In this document: one piece after another, positions 43,902-52,567 of the stretch
Layout of the letters: each line of letters opens with the position of its first letter
How positions within the stretch are numbered: position 1 is the first letter of the stretch
From: Gemmobacter denitrificans
Lineage (GTDB): Bacteria > Pseudomonadota > Alphaproteobacteria > Rhodobacterales > Rhodobacteraceae
Assembly (NCBI RefSeq): GCF_036964905.1
Contig: NZ_JBALHR010000003.1
Coordinates: forward strand, 310,001-374,000
Direction: 5' to 3'
Length of the DNA stretch: 64,000 nt
Program-made: the position numbers and the translations under genes
Notes under the pieces: model-generated
Told to the model about the DNA's origin: nothing
The model's input: only the letters and a program-made list of their open reading frames with translations
Database searches by the model: none

Positions 43902-45003
43902 TGCCGCCCTGCGCCAGGCCCCGCCCATTGCGCTGTTGGCCGAACTGACCCATCGCTGCCCGTTGGCCTGTCCCTATTGCTCCAACCCGCTTGATCTGAT
44001 TGCGCGCGAGGCAGAACTGGATACCGCCACATGGGCCCGGGTGTTTCACGAGGCCGCCGATCTGGGGGTGCTGCAACTGCACCTGTCGGGGGGCGAACCT
44101 GCCTCGCGCCGCGATCTGGAGGAACTGGTGCGCCGGGCGCGCGACGCGGGGCTCTATGTCAACCTCATCACCTCTGGCATTGGCCTGACGGCAGATCGGC
44201 TGCGGGCCCTGGTGGATTGCGGGCTGGATCATGTGCAACTGTCATTGCAGGGCATCCGCGCCGACATCGCCGATCGGATCGGCGGCTATCGCGGCGGGTT
44301 TGATCGCAAGATGGCGATTGCAGGTGAAGTTGCCCGCCTTGGCCTGCCGCTGACAGTCAATGCGGTCATGCACCGGCACAATATGGATGATCTGGAGGCA
44401 ACCTTGGCCTTTGCCGCCGATCTGGGCGCGCGGCGGATCGAGGTGGCCTGCGTGCAGTTCTACGGCTGGGCCTTGCCAAACCGTTCAGCCCTGCTGCCCC
44501 TACGCGCGCAGGTCGATGCGGCCAAGGCCGTGGTCGAGGCAGCCCGCCCGCGTTATGCCCACCGCATGGCAATCGACTTTGTTCCGCCGGATTATTATGC
44601 CGATTTTCCAAAGGCCTGCATGGGCGGCTGGGGGTCAACCGGCCTGAATGTCACGCCTGATGGCACGGTATTGCCCTGCCATGCCGCGGCGACGATCCCG
44701 GGGCTGGTCTTTGACCGGGTTCAGGACCGCAACCTGCAAGACATCTGGTATGATGGCGCGGCATTCAATGCCTTCCGGGGCCATGGCTGGATGAAAGACC
44801 CCTGCAAAAGCTGCGCCCGGCGCGAGCTGGATCATGGAGGCTGCCGGTGTCAGGCCCTTGCCCTTGCCGGGGATGCGGCGGCGGCTGATCCGGTCTGCCG
44901 TCATTCGGCCCATCGCCCTGTGATCGACCGCATCATTGCGACCGAAGGCGAAGCCCCGGCGGCAGATTTCATCTATCGCCGCGCCGGGGCGGCAAGCGGC
45001 TGA
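43891..45003 (+). CDS. pqqE: Radical SAM PqqA peptide cyclase PqqE
   Basis: A 370-residue radical SAM/SPASM enzyme that makes the Glu-Tyr carbon-carbon crosslink in PqqA. The SAM cluster is Cys23-x3-Cys27-x2-Cys30 (RCPLACPYCSN), followed by LHLSGGEPASR. The SPASM auxiliary-cluster cysteines are in CMGGWGSTGLNVTPDGTVLP, CKSCARRELDHGGCRCQAL and the final PVC. The start is at 43891, overlapping pqqD. A terminator hairpin follows 101 bp after the stop. Confidence 0.96.
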   Translation: MPRDAALRQAPPIALLAELTHRCPLACPYCSNPLDLIAREAELDTATWARVFHEAADLGVLQLHLSGGEPASRRDLEELVRRARDAGLYVNLITSGIGLTADRLRALVDCGLDHVQLSLQGIRADIADRIGGYRGGFDRKMAIAGEVARLGLPLTVNAVMHRHNMDDLEATLAFAADLGARRIEVACVQFYGWALPNRSALLPLRAQVDAAKAVVEAARPRYAHRMAIDFVPPDYYADFPKACMGGWGSTGLNVTPDGTVLPCHAAATIPGLVFDRVQDRNLQDIWYDGAAFNAFRGHGWMKDPCKSCARRELDHGGCRCQALALAGDAAAADPVCRHSAHRPVIDRIIATEGEAPAADFIYRRAGAASG

Positions 45004-45104
45004 TCCTGCCCGACCTACATGCCAAGATGTCCTGACCTTCAGGGGCCATTCCGGCCCTTGAAGGTCTTGCCTTTTCGGGGGAACCCTTCCGCCCGGAAAA
45101 GCGC

Positions 45105-45132
45105 AAAGGCGCATCCCGGGGGATGCGCCTTT
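45105..45132. terminator. Bidirectional terminator between pqqE and the alcohol dehydrogenase gene
   Basis: AAAGGCGCATCC (45105-45116) and GGATGCGCCTTT (45121-45132) form a perfect 12-bp stem with a 4-nt loop. The A/T ends of the stem give a short U tract in both directions, suitable for the two convergent operons. Confidence 0.85.
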
Positions 45133-45150
45133 CCATCATCACAAGTGCGA

Positions 45151-46917
45151 TCAGTTCGCAGCCAGTTGCTTGGGCAGGCGGAAGGTCCAGACGGTGCCGC
45201 CCTGATTGAGATAGTTCACCTTCTTGGCCACTTCGCCACCCCAGAGCGGCACCGCGCCACCCCAGCCTGACACGACCGAGACATACTGTTCGCCATCCTG
45301 TTCCCAGGTGACCGGCTGGCCCACGATGCCCGAACCGGTCTGGAACGACCAAAGCTTTTCGCCGGTGGTGTCATCCAGTGCGATGAACTCGCCCTCGGGC
45401 GTTCCGAAGAACACAAGACCCCCTGCCGTGGTCATCACGCCGCCCCAAAGCGGGGCCTCGTTCTTGTATTCCCACTTCCATTCGCCGGTCATCGGATCGA
45501 TGGCCTTCAGGCTGCCGATATGGTCTTCGTAATTCGGCTTGATGGTGAAGCCGGCACCCAGATAGGCCGCGCCCTTCTTGTAGCTGATCGGCTCGTTCCA
45601 GATATCCATGCCCCATTCGTTCGACGGAACGTAGAACAGGCCGGTATTCTGGCTGAAGGCCATCGGCATCCAGTTCTTGCCGCCCAGGAATGAAGGCGAG
45701 GCAAAGACCATTTCGCCCTTGGCGCCATCGGCGGCCTTGGACGGATCGCCAGGGCGATTGTCCTCGTTGAAGATCGGGCGGCCATTTTCATCGATGCCGC
45801 TGGCCCAGGTGATATCCTTCACAAAGGGCCAGGCATTCAGGAACTTGCCGTCTTCGCGGTTCAGCACATAGAAGAACCCGTTCCGGTCGGCGGTGGCGAA
45901 CTTCTTGTTGCCATCCTTGTCCACAAAGGCCACGACTTCGTTCACGCCGTCAAAGTCCCAGCCTTCGCGGGGGGTGGTCTGGAAATGCCACTTGATCTCG
46001 CCCGTGGCCGGGTCGATGCCAAGGCGCGAGGCAGCATAAAGGTTGTCGCCGGTATTGCCTTCGGTCGGGGTACCGGCATTGCGCAGGTGGCTGTTCCACG
46101 GGGCCGGGTTGCCCGCGCCGAAGACCAGCGTATTGGTATCGGCATCATAGCTGCCGCCCAGCCAGGTCGCGCCGCCACCGGTTTTCCACAGGTCGCCGGG
46201 CCAGGTTGCGTTCAGCGTGCCGGTCATGGTCGAGGGCTGGCCATTCAGCGTGCCCATGTGGCCTTCGATCACGGGGCGTTCCCAGACCAGATCGCCGGTA
46301 TTCGCATCGCGCGCCTGCACGGTGCCCACGATCCCGAACTCGCCACCCGAATTGCCGGTGATGACCAGTCCATTCACGATCAGCGGTGCTGCTGTATAGC
46401 TATAGCCTTCCTTGTAGTCGGCAATCTTCTTGTTCCAGACCACATCGCCGGTTTTCAGGTTCAGCGCGACGATACGGGCATCCAAGGTGCCGAAATAGAT
46501 ATTGTCGCCATAGATCGCGCCGCCCCGGTTGATGACGTCGCAGCAGGGCAGGATGCCTTCGGGCAAGCGGGCGTCATATTGCCAGACTTCCTTGCCGGTT
46601 TTCAGGTCCACCGCATACATCCGCGAATAGGATGCGGTGACATACATCATGCCGTCATGGATTAGCGGCTGGGTTTCCTGGCCGCGCTGCTTTTCGCCGC
46701 CAAAGCTGAAGGCCCAGGCCGGCACAAGGTTCTTTACATTGTCCTTGTTCAGCGTGGCGATCGGGCTGAAGCGTTGCAGGTCGCGGCCCATGCCATTGGT
46801 CAGCACGTCGCCGGGTGTTGCCTGATCCTTGGCCAGATCCTCTTCGGTCACTGCGGCCCAACCGGGCGCAGCGGTCAGCAAGATTGCAGCAAGTGCAGCT
46901 GCCGTAAAGCGGTTCAT
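45151..46917 (-). CDS. PQQ-dependent alcohol dehydrogenase, lanthanide type (ExaF/PedH-like)
   Basis: A 588-residue periplasmic quinoprotein with signal peptide MNRFTAAALAAILLTAAPGW ending AA. The eight-bladed propeller repeats are present. The vicinal disulfide is Cys125-Cys126 in LPCCDVINRG. Metal ligands are Glu193 (GGEFG), Asn270 (GAGNPAPWN) and catalytic Asp321 in GWDFDGVNE. The extra Asp323 two residues later is the residue that marks lanthanide-dependent enzymes (XoxF, ExaF, PedH). The CCDVINRG context fits ethanol-type dehydrogenases better than XoxF. The start at 46917 has GGAGG upstream. A cytochrome c gene lies just upstream in the same direction. Confidence 0.9.
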   Translation of the reverse strand: MNRFTAAALAAILLTAAPGWAAVTEEDLAKDQATPGDVLTNGMGRDLQRFSPIATLNKDNVKNLVPAWAFSFGGEKQRGQETQPLIHDGMMYVTASYSRMYAVDLKTGKEVWQYDARLPEGILPCCDVINRGGAIYGDNIYFGTLDARIVALNLKTGDVVWNKKIADYKEGYSYTAAPLIVNGLVITGNSGGEFGIVGTVQARDANTGDLVWERPVIEGHMGTLNGQPSTMTGTLNATWPGDLWKTGGGATWLGGSYDADTNTLVFGAGNPAPWNSHLRNAGTPTEGNTGDNLYAASRLGIDPATGEIKWHFQTTPREGWDFDGVNEVVAFVDKDGNKKFATADRNGFFYVLNREDGKFLNAWPFVKDITWASGIDENGRPIFNEDNRPGDPSKAADGAKGEMVFASPSFLGGKNWMPMAFSQNTGLFYVPSNEWGMDIWNEPISYKKGAAYLGAGFTIKPNYEDHIGSLKAIDPMTGEWKWEYKNEAPLWGGVMTTAGGLVFFGTPEGEFIALDDTTGEKLWSFQTGSGIVGQPVTWEQDGEQYVSVVSGWGGAVPLWGGEVAKKVNYLNQGGTVWTFRLPKQLAAN

Positions 46918-47089
46918 CCTGTCCTCCCTTTGGATGTGCTTTTTGTCGGGTCCGCGTCGTCGGAACAGCACTCCGACAGGTCGCATCGGCCCGTATGCTA
47001 AGCCCGGCCCGCGTCGCTTGAACATGCCACAATAGTCGTAGAATACCCGGCCCGCCGCCTGATCGGGGTGGGGCCGGGGGCAGGCGTGC

Positions 47090-47503
47090 CTATTGCGCGG
47101 AGCGCGCCGCGTCCTTCAGCCAGGCCACGATGAAGGCCTGCACGACCGGGTCGGTAATGCCGACATGGCGCATCCTGGTGCCGGGAACGAAGGCCTGATT
47201 ATCCTCCATCCAGGCGATCAGCGCCCCTTCCGTCCAGGTGAAACCGGCCTTCGCAAGTGCCGGCGAATAGGCGTAATCCGCGACCGATCCGGCAGGGCGG
47301 CCGATGATATTTTCCAAAGGCGGGCCATAGGTTTGGCGGTCGGCATCGATGCTGTGGCAGCGCTGGCATTCCGATGCGAAAAAGGCTTTTCCGGCTTCGA
47401 TCTTGATCGCCTCGTCCAGCCCCTGTTCGGCCTGCGCGGCAGGGGCGGCTGCGGCCAGCGCAAGGCAGGCCAGGGCGGTGCGGGTCAGGCAATTGGGGGT
47501 CAT
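47090..47503 (-). CDS. Periplasmic class I cytochrome c, partner of the quinoprotein
   Basis: A 137-residue secreted protein with signal peptide (LACLALAAAAPAAQA) and one heme-binding site, SECQRCHSID. The axial Met is probably the one in PGTRMRHVGITD. Its position directly upstream of and co-directional with the alcohol dehydrogenase (172-bp gap) makes it the likely primary electron acceptor. A copy of the CGACCAAAGTCG palindrome lies 90 bp upstream of its start. Confidence 0.9.
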   Translation of the reverse strand: MTPNCLTRTALACLALAAAAPAAQAEQGLDEAIKIEAGKAFFASECQRCHSIDADRQTYGPPLENIIGRPAGSVADYAYSPALAKAGFTWTEGALIAWMEDNQAFVPGTRMRHVGITDPVVQAFIVAWLKDAARSAQ

Positions 47504-47592
47504 TTCGGTCTCACGTCAAGGGGGGTGCGCGTCCGCCTGCATCCGATCATGCCAGGCTCCAGGCCGACTTGACGCCGATCAAGCCTTCGCCC

Positions 47593-47604
47593 CGACTTTG
47601 GTCG
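47593..47604 (-). promoter_or_regulatory. CGACCAAAGTCG palindrome, promoter of cytochrome/dehydrogenase
   Basis: On the minus strand the sequence reads CGACCAAAGTCG, with outer CGAC/GTCG inverted repeats. It lies in a 257-bp intergenic gap, 90 bp before the cytochrome c start. The flanking GGGTATTACG is similar to the sequence before the dehydrogenase gene (47035-47048). The same 12-mer occurs at 52498 and 57258. Confidence 0.5.
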
Positions 47605-47760
47605 TAATACCCCTCGACAGGCTCTGATCTGCGCAATGCAAGCGCCTTCGGCGGCAGTCAGATCCGGGCGCTGCGAATCCGGGTCAACCGCGCGGATAAG
47701 CAGGAAAGGCCCTGCCCTTGAAGGCCTGTGCGGGCAGAGCCATCGGCCTGCTCCAGAAGG

Positions 47761-48303
47761 TCAGAACAGTGGCGCGTATTTCCAGTTGTCGGCATCCGGC
47801 GTGACCTCATCCAGATCATAGCCCGAGCGTTGCAGGCGCTGCGCCGTGGGCAGGCCCTGTGCCGCGGCGGCATCGACCATGCGGCGACCGGCTTCCTCAT
47901 CCTGCACGGTGCCGCGTCCGCGCATCAGATCCAGACCATAGTTGAACTGGCCGACTGGATCGCCGGCATCGGCAGCACGTCGATCCCATTCGGCGGCGGC
48001 ATCAGGGTTTTCCGGCGCACCAAGGCCATTATTGTCCAGCTGGCTCATCCAGGTCATGGCACCGGTATAGCCCGCATTGGCGCAGGTTTCGAACAGGGCC
48101 CTGGCCTGCGCATGGCGCCCGGATTTGGTGATGAGGTAACCAGCGGCACAATTGGTCATGCTCGTGTTGCCGCGTGCGACATCCTCCAGCACGCGGCCCA
48201 TGGTCAACTCTTCGGGGTTCAGCGTGCCGCCATCGTCTTCGGCCCAGAGCGGCGTGGCCCCAAGCGGCGCGGCACAGAGGATCATGGCCAGAAACAGTTT
48301 CAT
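47761..48303 (-). CDS. Secreted Sel1-repeat protein
   Basis: A 180-residue periplasmic protein with signal peptide (LAMILCAAPLGATPLWA). It has Sel1/TPR-like helical repeats: ARALFETCANAGYTGAMTWM, AAAEWDRRAADAGDPVGQFN and AGRRMVDAAAAQGLPTAQRL. Two cysteines could form a disulfide. It starts one base after the permease stop codon, so it ends the ABC/propeller operon. Such repeat proteins usually mediate protein contacts; its role in the dehydrogenase system is not known. Confidence 0.85.
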   Translation of the reverse strand: MKLFLAMILCAAPLGATPLWAEDDGGTLNPEELTMGRVLEDVARGNTSMTNCAAGYLITKSGRHAQARALFETCANAGYTGAMTWMSQLDNNGLGAPENPDAAAEWDRRAADAGDPVGQFNYGLDLMRGRGTVQDEEAGRRMVDAAAAQGLPTAQRLQRSGYDLDEVTPDADNWKYAPLF

Positions 48304-48304
48304 C

Positions 48305-49105
48305 TCAGCCTCCTTTCAGGGTCTTGCCCTGCATGCCCCGCGCCGGATCATAGCCGCGCATCGCCGCCGCACCAAACGCCAGCGTCGCCAGCAGCACCCA
48401 GCCCATGGCGGAGGGGTTGGGCTGGAGATAGAGCGAGAACCGGATCAGTTCCACGCTATGGGTGAAGGGGTTCAGCCCGCACAGCGTTGCAAGGGTCGGG
48501 CTGGCCTCGCGCATCTTCCACAAAGGATAAAGCGCGGAAGACATGAAGAACATCGGGAAAATCACGAAATTCATCACGCCTGCGAAATTCTCCAACTGCC
48601 GGATCAGCGAAGACAGCATCAGCCCTACAGCCCCCAGCATCAACCCGGTCAGCACCAGCGCGGGCAAGACGGACAGAACACCCATGACCGGAAAGCGCAC
48701 GCCCCAGGCGACGGCAATCGCCAGAAACACCAGACATTGCAGCACCGAAACCAGCGTGCCTGCCAGCAGTTTGCACAGCAAAAGCCACCAACGGGGCAGG
48801 GGCGCTGTCAGCAACAGCCGCATCGACCCCATCTCACGGTCATAGACTAGGGACAGCGAGCTTTGCATGCCGTTGAACAGGCAGATCATGCCCAGAAGGC
48901 CGGGAACGATATAGGTCTCGTAGGTGATATAGGTCTGATAGGGCGGGGTGATCGACAGGCCCAGTGCTGCACGGAACCCGGCAGCAAAGACGATCAGCCA
49001 GACAAGGGGCCGCACCAGTGCCGCGATGAACCGCCCGCGCTGGCCGGTGAAGCGCAGCGCCTCACGGTGCAGGATCGCGCGCAAGGTAATCAGCCAATGG
49101 GTCAT
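48305..49105 (-). CDS. ABC-2-type permease of the PQQ-alcohol-dehydrogenase system
   Basis: A 266-residue permease with six hydrophobic segments and the ABC-2 feature MNFVIFPMFFMSSALYPLWK. The segment SSLSLVYDREMGSMRLLLTA is a typical coupling loop of the family. It overlaps the ATPase gene by 4 bp. This permease/ATPase pair recurs beside PQQ-dependent dehydrogenases, but its substrate is not established; ABC-2 permeases generally export. Confidence 0.9.
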   Translation of the reverse strand: MTHWLITLRAILHREALRFTGQRGRFIAALVRPLVWLIVFAAGFRAALGLSITPPYQTYITYETYIVPGLLGMICLFNGMQSSLSLVYDREMGSMRLLLTAPLPRWWLLLCKLLAGTLVSVLQCLVFLAIAVAWGVRFPVMGVLSVLPALVLTGLMLGAVGLMLSSLIRQLENFAGVMNFVIFPMFFMSSALYPLWKMREASPTLATLCGLNPFTHSVELIRFSLYLQPNPSAMGWVLLATLAFGAAAMRGYDPARGMQGKTLKGG

Positions 49106-49818
49106 GGCTCATCCCCTGTCAGGCGCAGAAAGGCGGTTTGCAGGCTTTGTGCCCCGCGCAAATCGGCCGCCGTGCTGTCGGCCAGCAACCGCCCGCGATG
49201 CAACACCGCTACGCGGTCGGTATCGCGGATTTCATCGGTCAGGTGGGTGGCCCAAAGCACGGTCAACCCCTGCGCCGCCAGGTCGTGCACATGATCGGTG
49301 ATCGCCACCCGCGCGGCGGCATCAAGACCCACGGTCGGTTCATCCAGCAGCAGCACCGCCGGATCGTGGATCAGGGCGCGCGCAATCTCCATCCGGCGGC
49401 GATGGCCGCCATTCAGCGCCCGCACCGGTTCGCCCGCGCGTTCGGCCATGCCAAGGCGGTCCAGCGCCGCCGTCACGCGGGCCTCCGCTGCACGACCGGC
49501 AATCCCGTGCAGGGCGGCGAAATACAGAAGATTGCGGCGCACCGTCAGATCAAGATCCAGCGTGGGCTGCTGGAACACGACGCCCAGCCGGGCCATGGCT
49601 GCGCGCGGTTGGCGGGCCAGATCAAGACCCGCCAGCAGGATACGCCCTTCGGGCGCCACGAACAGGCGCGTCAGCAGCGAAAACAGCGTCGATTTCCCCG
49701 CGCCATTTGGTCCCAGAAGCGCACAGAACTGCCCCGGCGCGACCTGCAGGTTCAGGTCGTCCAGAGCGCGTTTGGCGCCATAGCTGTAGCCCAGGCAAGA
49801 GATTTCGATGCCAGTCAC
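49102..49818 (-). CDS. ABC ATPase of the PQQ-alcohol-dehydrogenase system
   Basis: A 238-residue ABC ATPase. Walker A is GPNGAGKSTLFSLL, the Q-loop is VVFQQPTLDLDL, Walker B is AVLLLDEPTVGLD and the switch His is in LWATHLTDEI. The signature is LNGGHRRRMEIARAL, with Asn for the usual Ser and His for Gln. Start and stop overlap the neighbours by 4 bp each. It matches the family annotated as the ATP-binding protein of PQQ-dependent alcohol dehydrogenase systems (TIGR03864). Confidence 0.9.
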   Translation of the reverse strand: MTGIEISCLGYSYGAKRALDDLNLQVAPGQFCALLGPNGAGKSTLFSLLTRLFVAPEGRILLAGLDLARQPRAAMARLGVVFQQPTLDLDLTVRRNLLYFAALHGIAGRAAEARVTAALDRLGMAERAGEPVRALNGGHRRRMEIARALIHDPAVLLLDEPTVGLDAAARVAITDHVHDLAAQGLTVLWATHLTDEIRDTDRVAVLHRGRLLADSTAADLRGAQSLQTAFLRLTGDEP

Positions 49819-50234
49819 TCGATGGTGATCTCCACCCGCTGGCTGTCACCGGTGCTGCCCGGCACGCTGAGCGCGTATTTGCCCGGTTTGATGGCGATGA
49901 AGGACAGTTCGATCGTGCCTTCGTCATCGAATTCGAAGGAATCAAGGCCAAGCGGGCGGATTTCAATATCGTTGATCACCACCTCGTTCACCCAGATCGC
50001 CCGGAAGAAGGCCGCACCTTCCAGTGCCAATTCGGCGCTGCCATCAGATTCGATCTCGATGATGTAATATGTACCGGATTTGAGGCTAAGCGGCGCGGCC
50101 GAAACCGGCTCGCCCGACATCAGCTTCAGCCCCGGCAGTTCAACGCGGTTGGCGCGTTCCAGCAGGCCCGCAGTCTGGGCTTGGGCGGCAACAGGGGCCA
50201 GCAGCAGGACGGCGGTAAGGAGCAGATTTTTCAT
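49815..50234 (-). CDS. Small periplasmic beta-rich protein of unknown function in the quinoprotein cluster
   Basis: A 139-residue secreted protein with signal peptide LLLTAVLLLAPVAAQAQ. The mature part is beta-rich with many Glu/Asp residues: LSLKSGTYYIIEIESDGSAE, FFRAIWVNEVVINDIEIRP and IAIKPGKYALSVPGSTGD. There are no cysteines. The C-terminal shape suggests a cupredoxin-like or Ig-like fold, but copper ligands are not evident. It sits between the beta-propeller gene and the ATPase gene with 4-bp and 15-bp junctions. I do not recognise a named family. Confidence 0.8.
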   Translation of the reverse strand: MKNLLLTAVLLLAPVAAQAQTAGLLERANRVELPGLKLMSGEPVSAAPLSLKSGTYYIIEIESDGSAELALEGAAFFRAIWVNEVVINDIEIRPLGLDSFEFDDEGTIELSFIAIKPGKYALSVPGSTGDSQRVEITIE

Positions 50235-50249
50235 GGCAACTTCCTAAGG

Positions 50250-51206
50250 TTAGGGGCGCATGGCCGCGCCCCAGGGGAAGCGGCCGACCTTGATGGATTT
50301 GATGGGTTCTTCACTGGCGACGTCGATCACCGTCACATCGCCCGAAACACCATTGGTGGTGAACAACTGGCTTTGGTCGGGGGAATAGGCCATGTGCCAG
50401 ACGCGCCGCCCGACGAGGATGAATTTTTCCACCTCATAGGTGGCGGTGTTCACGACAGCGACATGATTGGCGGGCCCAAGCGCCACAAAGGCCTTGGCCC
50501 CATCGGGCGAGAATTTGAAGCCGACCGGCTGCACCAGATCCTGATTGACGCCCTGGATGGCGAAACGCACCTTGCCGATTTCGGTCTGGCCCTTGGTTTC
50601 AAACACTGTGATGGTGCCCCCGATTTCGGAGCTGACCCAAAGAGCGGCCCCGTCGGCGGTAAACTCGGCATGCCGTGGACGGGCATCGACCAGGGTGTTG
50701 GCAAACAGCGTCTGGGTCGCCGTATCGATCCAATGTGCCATGTTGGTGGTTTCCGATGTGGTGATTGCCACCTTGCCATCGGGGGATACGGCCATGCCTT
50801 CGGGTTCGATCCCCACATTGATCTGTGCGACCACTGTACGGCTTTGGGTATCGACCACAGTGGTCACTGCGTCGTCCTCATTGGCGATGTACAGGTGGCG
50901 GTCATCGGGGGCGAGAACGAACTGCTCCGGGTCTTCGCCCGACGGCAGATCGTGCAAGATCTCACCCGTGTTCGGGTCCATCACCTGCACGGTGTTGCTG
51001 TCGCTGGCGCAGATGTACAACCGGCTGAAATCCTTTGAAAAGGTCACGCCGCGCGGGCGTTCGCCGGTGGGGTAGGTATTCACCACCTCCAGCGTTTCGA
51101 CATCGATCACGCTGACGGTATCGTCCTTTTCGTTGGTGACCCAGATTTCCCCGGCCATGGCAGGCAGGGCCACGCTGGTCAGCAGGGCGGCAAGCAAAAG
51201 GCGCAT
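50250..51206 (-). CDS. PQQ-dependent-catabolism-associated YVTN beta-propeller protein
   Basis: A 318-residue periplasmic protein with signal peptide LLLAALLTSVALPAMA and seven YVTN-type repeats, for example VSVIDVETLEVVNTYPTGER, VQVMDPNTGEILHDLPSGED and VTVIDVASEEPIKSIKVGRF. This is the TIGR03866-type beta-propeller regularly encoded with quinoprotein dehydrogenases; its exact function is unknown. It lies 3 bp after the binding-protein gene and 15 bp before the 139-residue protein gene. Confidence 0.92.
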   Translation of the reverse strand: MRLLLAALLTSVALPAMAGEIWVTNEKDDTVSVIDVETLEVVNTYPTGERPRGVTFSKDFSRLYICASDSNTVQVMDPNTGEILHDLPSGEDPEQFVLAPDDRHLYIANEDDAVTTVVDTQSRTVVAQINVGIEPEGMAVSPDGKVAITTSETTNMAHWIDTATQTLFANTLVDARPRHAEFTADGAALWVSSEIGGTITVFETKGQTEIGKVRFAIQGVNQDLVQPVGFKFSPDGAKAFVALGPANHVAVVNTATYEVEKFILVGRRVWHMAYSPDQSQLFTTNGVSGDVTVIDVASEEPIKSIKVGRFPWGAAMRP

Positions 51207-51209
51207 CGG

Positions 51210-52403
51210 TTACTCCTTGAAGGCGGTGCAGCGGCTTTCGGGTTCGTCCAGCCCAAGGCTGTCGGTCTCGTTGCGCTGATGCAGAAAGCCCGCAACCGGG
51301 GCGAGGGTGACGAGCGCCCGGTCATTCACCACGGCGATGGGTTGGCGCATCTGGCCATTCCAGTGCCGAAAGGTCAGGGCACGGCCCTTGAACCCGTCCA
51401 GTTGGAAGGCGTCAGACAGCATATAGGCGCGCAGGGCCGCAGGATCGGCGCTACCGGTGCGGGTCACGGCCTCGCCAATGGCGCGAATGGCGGTCCAGGC
51501 CGCGTAATCTTCGCCCCGCATCGGGCGGGCGGCATGGGCCTCGAACCTGTTTTGCAGTTGAACCGCGCCCCAGGCCTCGATCACGCTGGCCCAGCCTTCG
51601 GCATGCAGGCCATGGCTGCCCGCAACCGGGCGCGGCAGCCAGGTATTGTGCAGCACATAGCGGCCAAAATCATCTGTCGGATCGGCCACCAGCAGCACGT
51701 CGTGGTCGGGCAGCGTCTGGGTAAAGCGCGGCACCTCGTCCATGGTCGAGTCGCGCAGATCAGTGTCAAACGTCCATGGCACCTCGCCCGCGATGGCCAA
51801 CCCGAATTTGGCGGCGGATCGGCGCAGGTGATCGGCAAAGGTGCCATCCTTGGCCGTCGGTCCCACGATCATCGCCAGATCGGACCATTGCCGCGCCACC
51901 AGCACCTGCATCAGCGCATCGGTGCGGGCGGCGGTTTCGGGAATGGTGTGCAGCAGGTTTGCGCGGCATTCGTCCGAACGCAGGGCCTCATCCCCCGCTG
52001 CGACGTTGAAGAACAGTGCCCCCTTGGCTTCGGGCAGATCGGTCACGGCCATCAGATGCGCCGCCTCGCCATCCAGAAGCACCAGCTGAGCCTGTGCCAG
52101 GGCATCCCGCGCAGCGGCGGGCAGATCGCCGTCGGGCGGCACGGATATCACGGTCAGGCTGAAATCCTGCCCCATGAAGGCCCCCGTGCTTTGGTTGTCC
52201 TTCAGGGCGACTTCGGCCCCGGCAATCCCCAGATCGTCTGGAATCGGATCAAGGTTGGACAGCACAGGCGGCTGCGGCACCTCTTGCCGCAGATAGACCA
52301 TGGGCACGGCCAGTGCGGGTTTCTGCTGCTGGGCGCCTGCAGGCAAGGCAACAGCCAGCACCATGGCCGCACAAAGGCCCGTGGTTCGGATCAGATGGTT
52401 CAT
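51210..52403 (-). CDS. ABC substrate-binding protein of the PQQ-alcohol-dehydrogenase system
   Basis: A 397-residue periplasmic protein of the branched-chain-amino-acid-binding-protein fold (TIGR03863 type). The start at 52403 (MNHLIRTTGL) gives a normal signal peptide ending PAGAQQ. Recognisable parts are LVLLDGEAAHLMAVTDLPEA, the loop with Cys in RSDECRANLLHTIPETAART and VEDYAAW-like RGEDYAAWTAIRAIGEAV. It heads the minus-strand operon of binding protein, propeller, unknown protein, ATPase, permease and Sel1. Oddly, the other subunits are of exporter type. Confidence 0.9.
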   Translation of the reverse strand: MNHLIRTTGLCAAMVLAVALPAGAQQQKPALAVPMVYLRQEVPQPPVLSNLDPIPDDLGIAGAEVALKDNQSTGAFMGQDFSLTVISVPPDGDLPAAARDALAQAQLVLLDGEAAHLMAVTDLPEAKGALFFNVAAGDEALRSDECRANLLHTIPETAARTDALMQVLVARQWSDLAMIVGPTAKDGTFADHLRRSAAKFGLAIAGEVPWTFDTDLRDSTMDEVPRFTQTLPDHDVLLVADPTDDFGRYVLHNTWLPRPVAGSHGLHAEGWASVIEAWGAVQLQNRFEAHAARPMRGEDYAAWTAIRAIGEAVTRTGSADPAALRAYMLSDAFQLDGFKGRALTFRHWNGQMRQPIAVVNDRALVTLAPVAGFLHQRNETDSLGLDEPESRCTAFKE

Positions 52404-52453
52404 GGCGTTCTCCCTGCCTGTCAGGCTGCCCGCAGCCACCGGTTGCGGCAATG

Positions 52454-52509
52454 CGACCAAGGTATGAGCGTGCGACGGCGCTGCACTGCGGCGGGCGCGA
52501 CCAAAGTCG
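52454..52509 (+). promoter_or_regulatory. Two CGACCAA motif copies in the divergent quinoprotein promoter
   Basis: A perfect CGACCAAAGTCG lies at 52498-52509 and a half-matching CGACCAAGGTAT at 52454-52465, 44 bp apart. They sit in the 164-bp region between the divergent binding-protein operon (start 52403) and the cytochrome c550 gene (start 52568), so one regulator could serve both directions. Confidence 0.5.
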
Positions 52510-52567
52510 AATGGAGCGATTTTTGCCCCATGCCTATGGTCAGGGCAGGATTTGGGAGGAACCGCAT

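Noticed and set aside
45151..46917. Assigning the quinoprotein as methanol dehydrogenase XoxF
   Set aside because: The lanthanide Asp is shared, but the PCCDVINRG region, the PedF-type cytochrome and the PQQ-ABC neighbours fit ExaF/PedH-type alcohol dehydrogenases better, and no clear XoxG gene is present.
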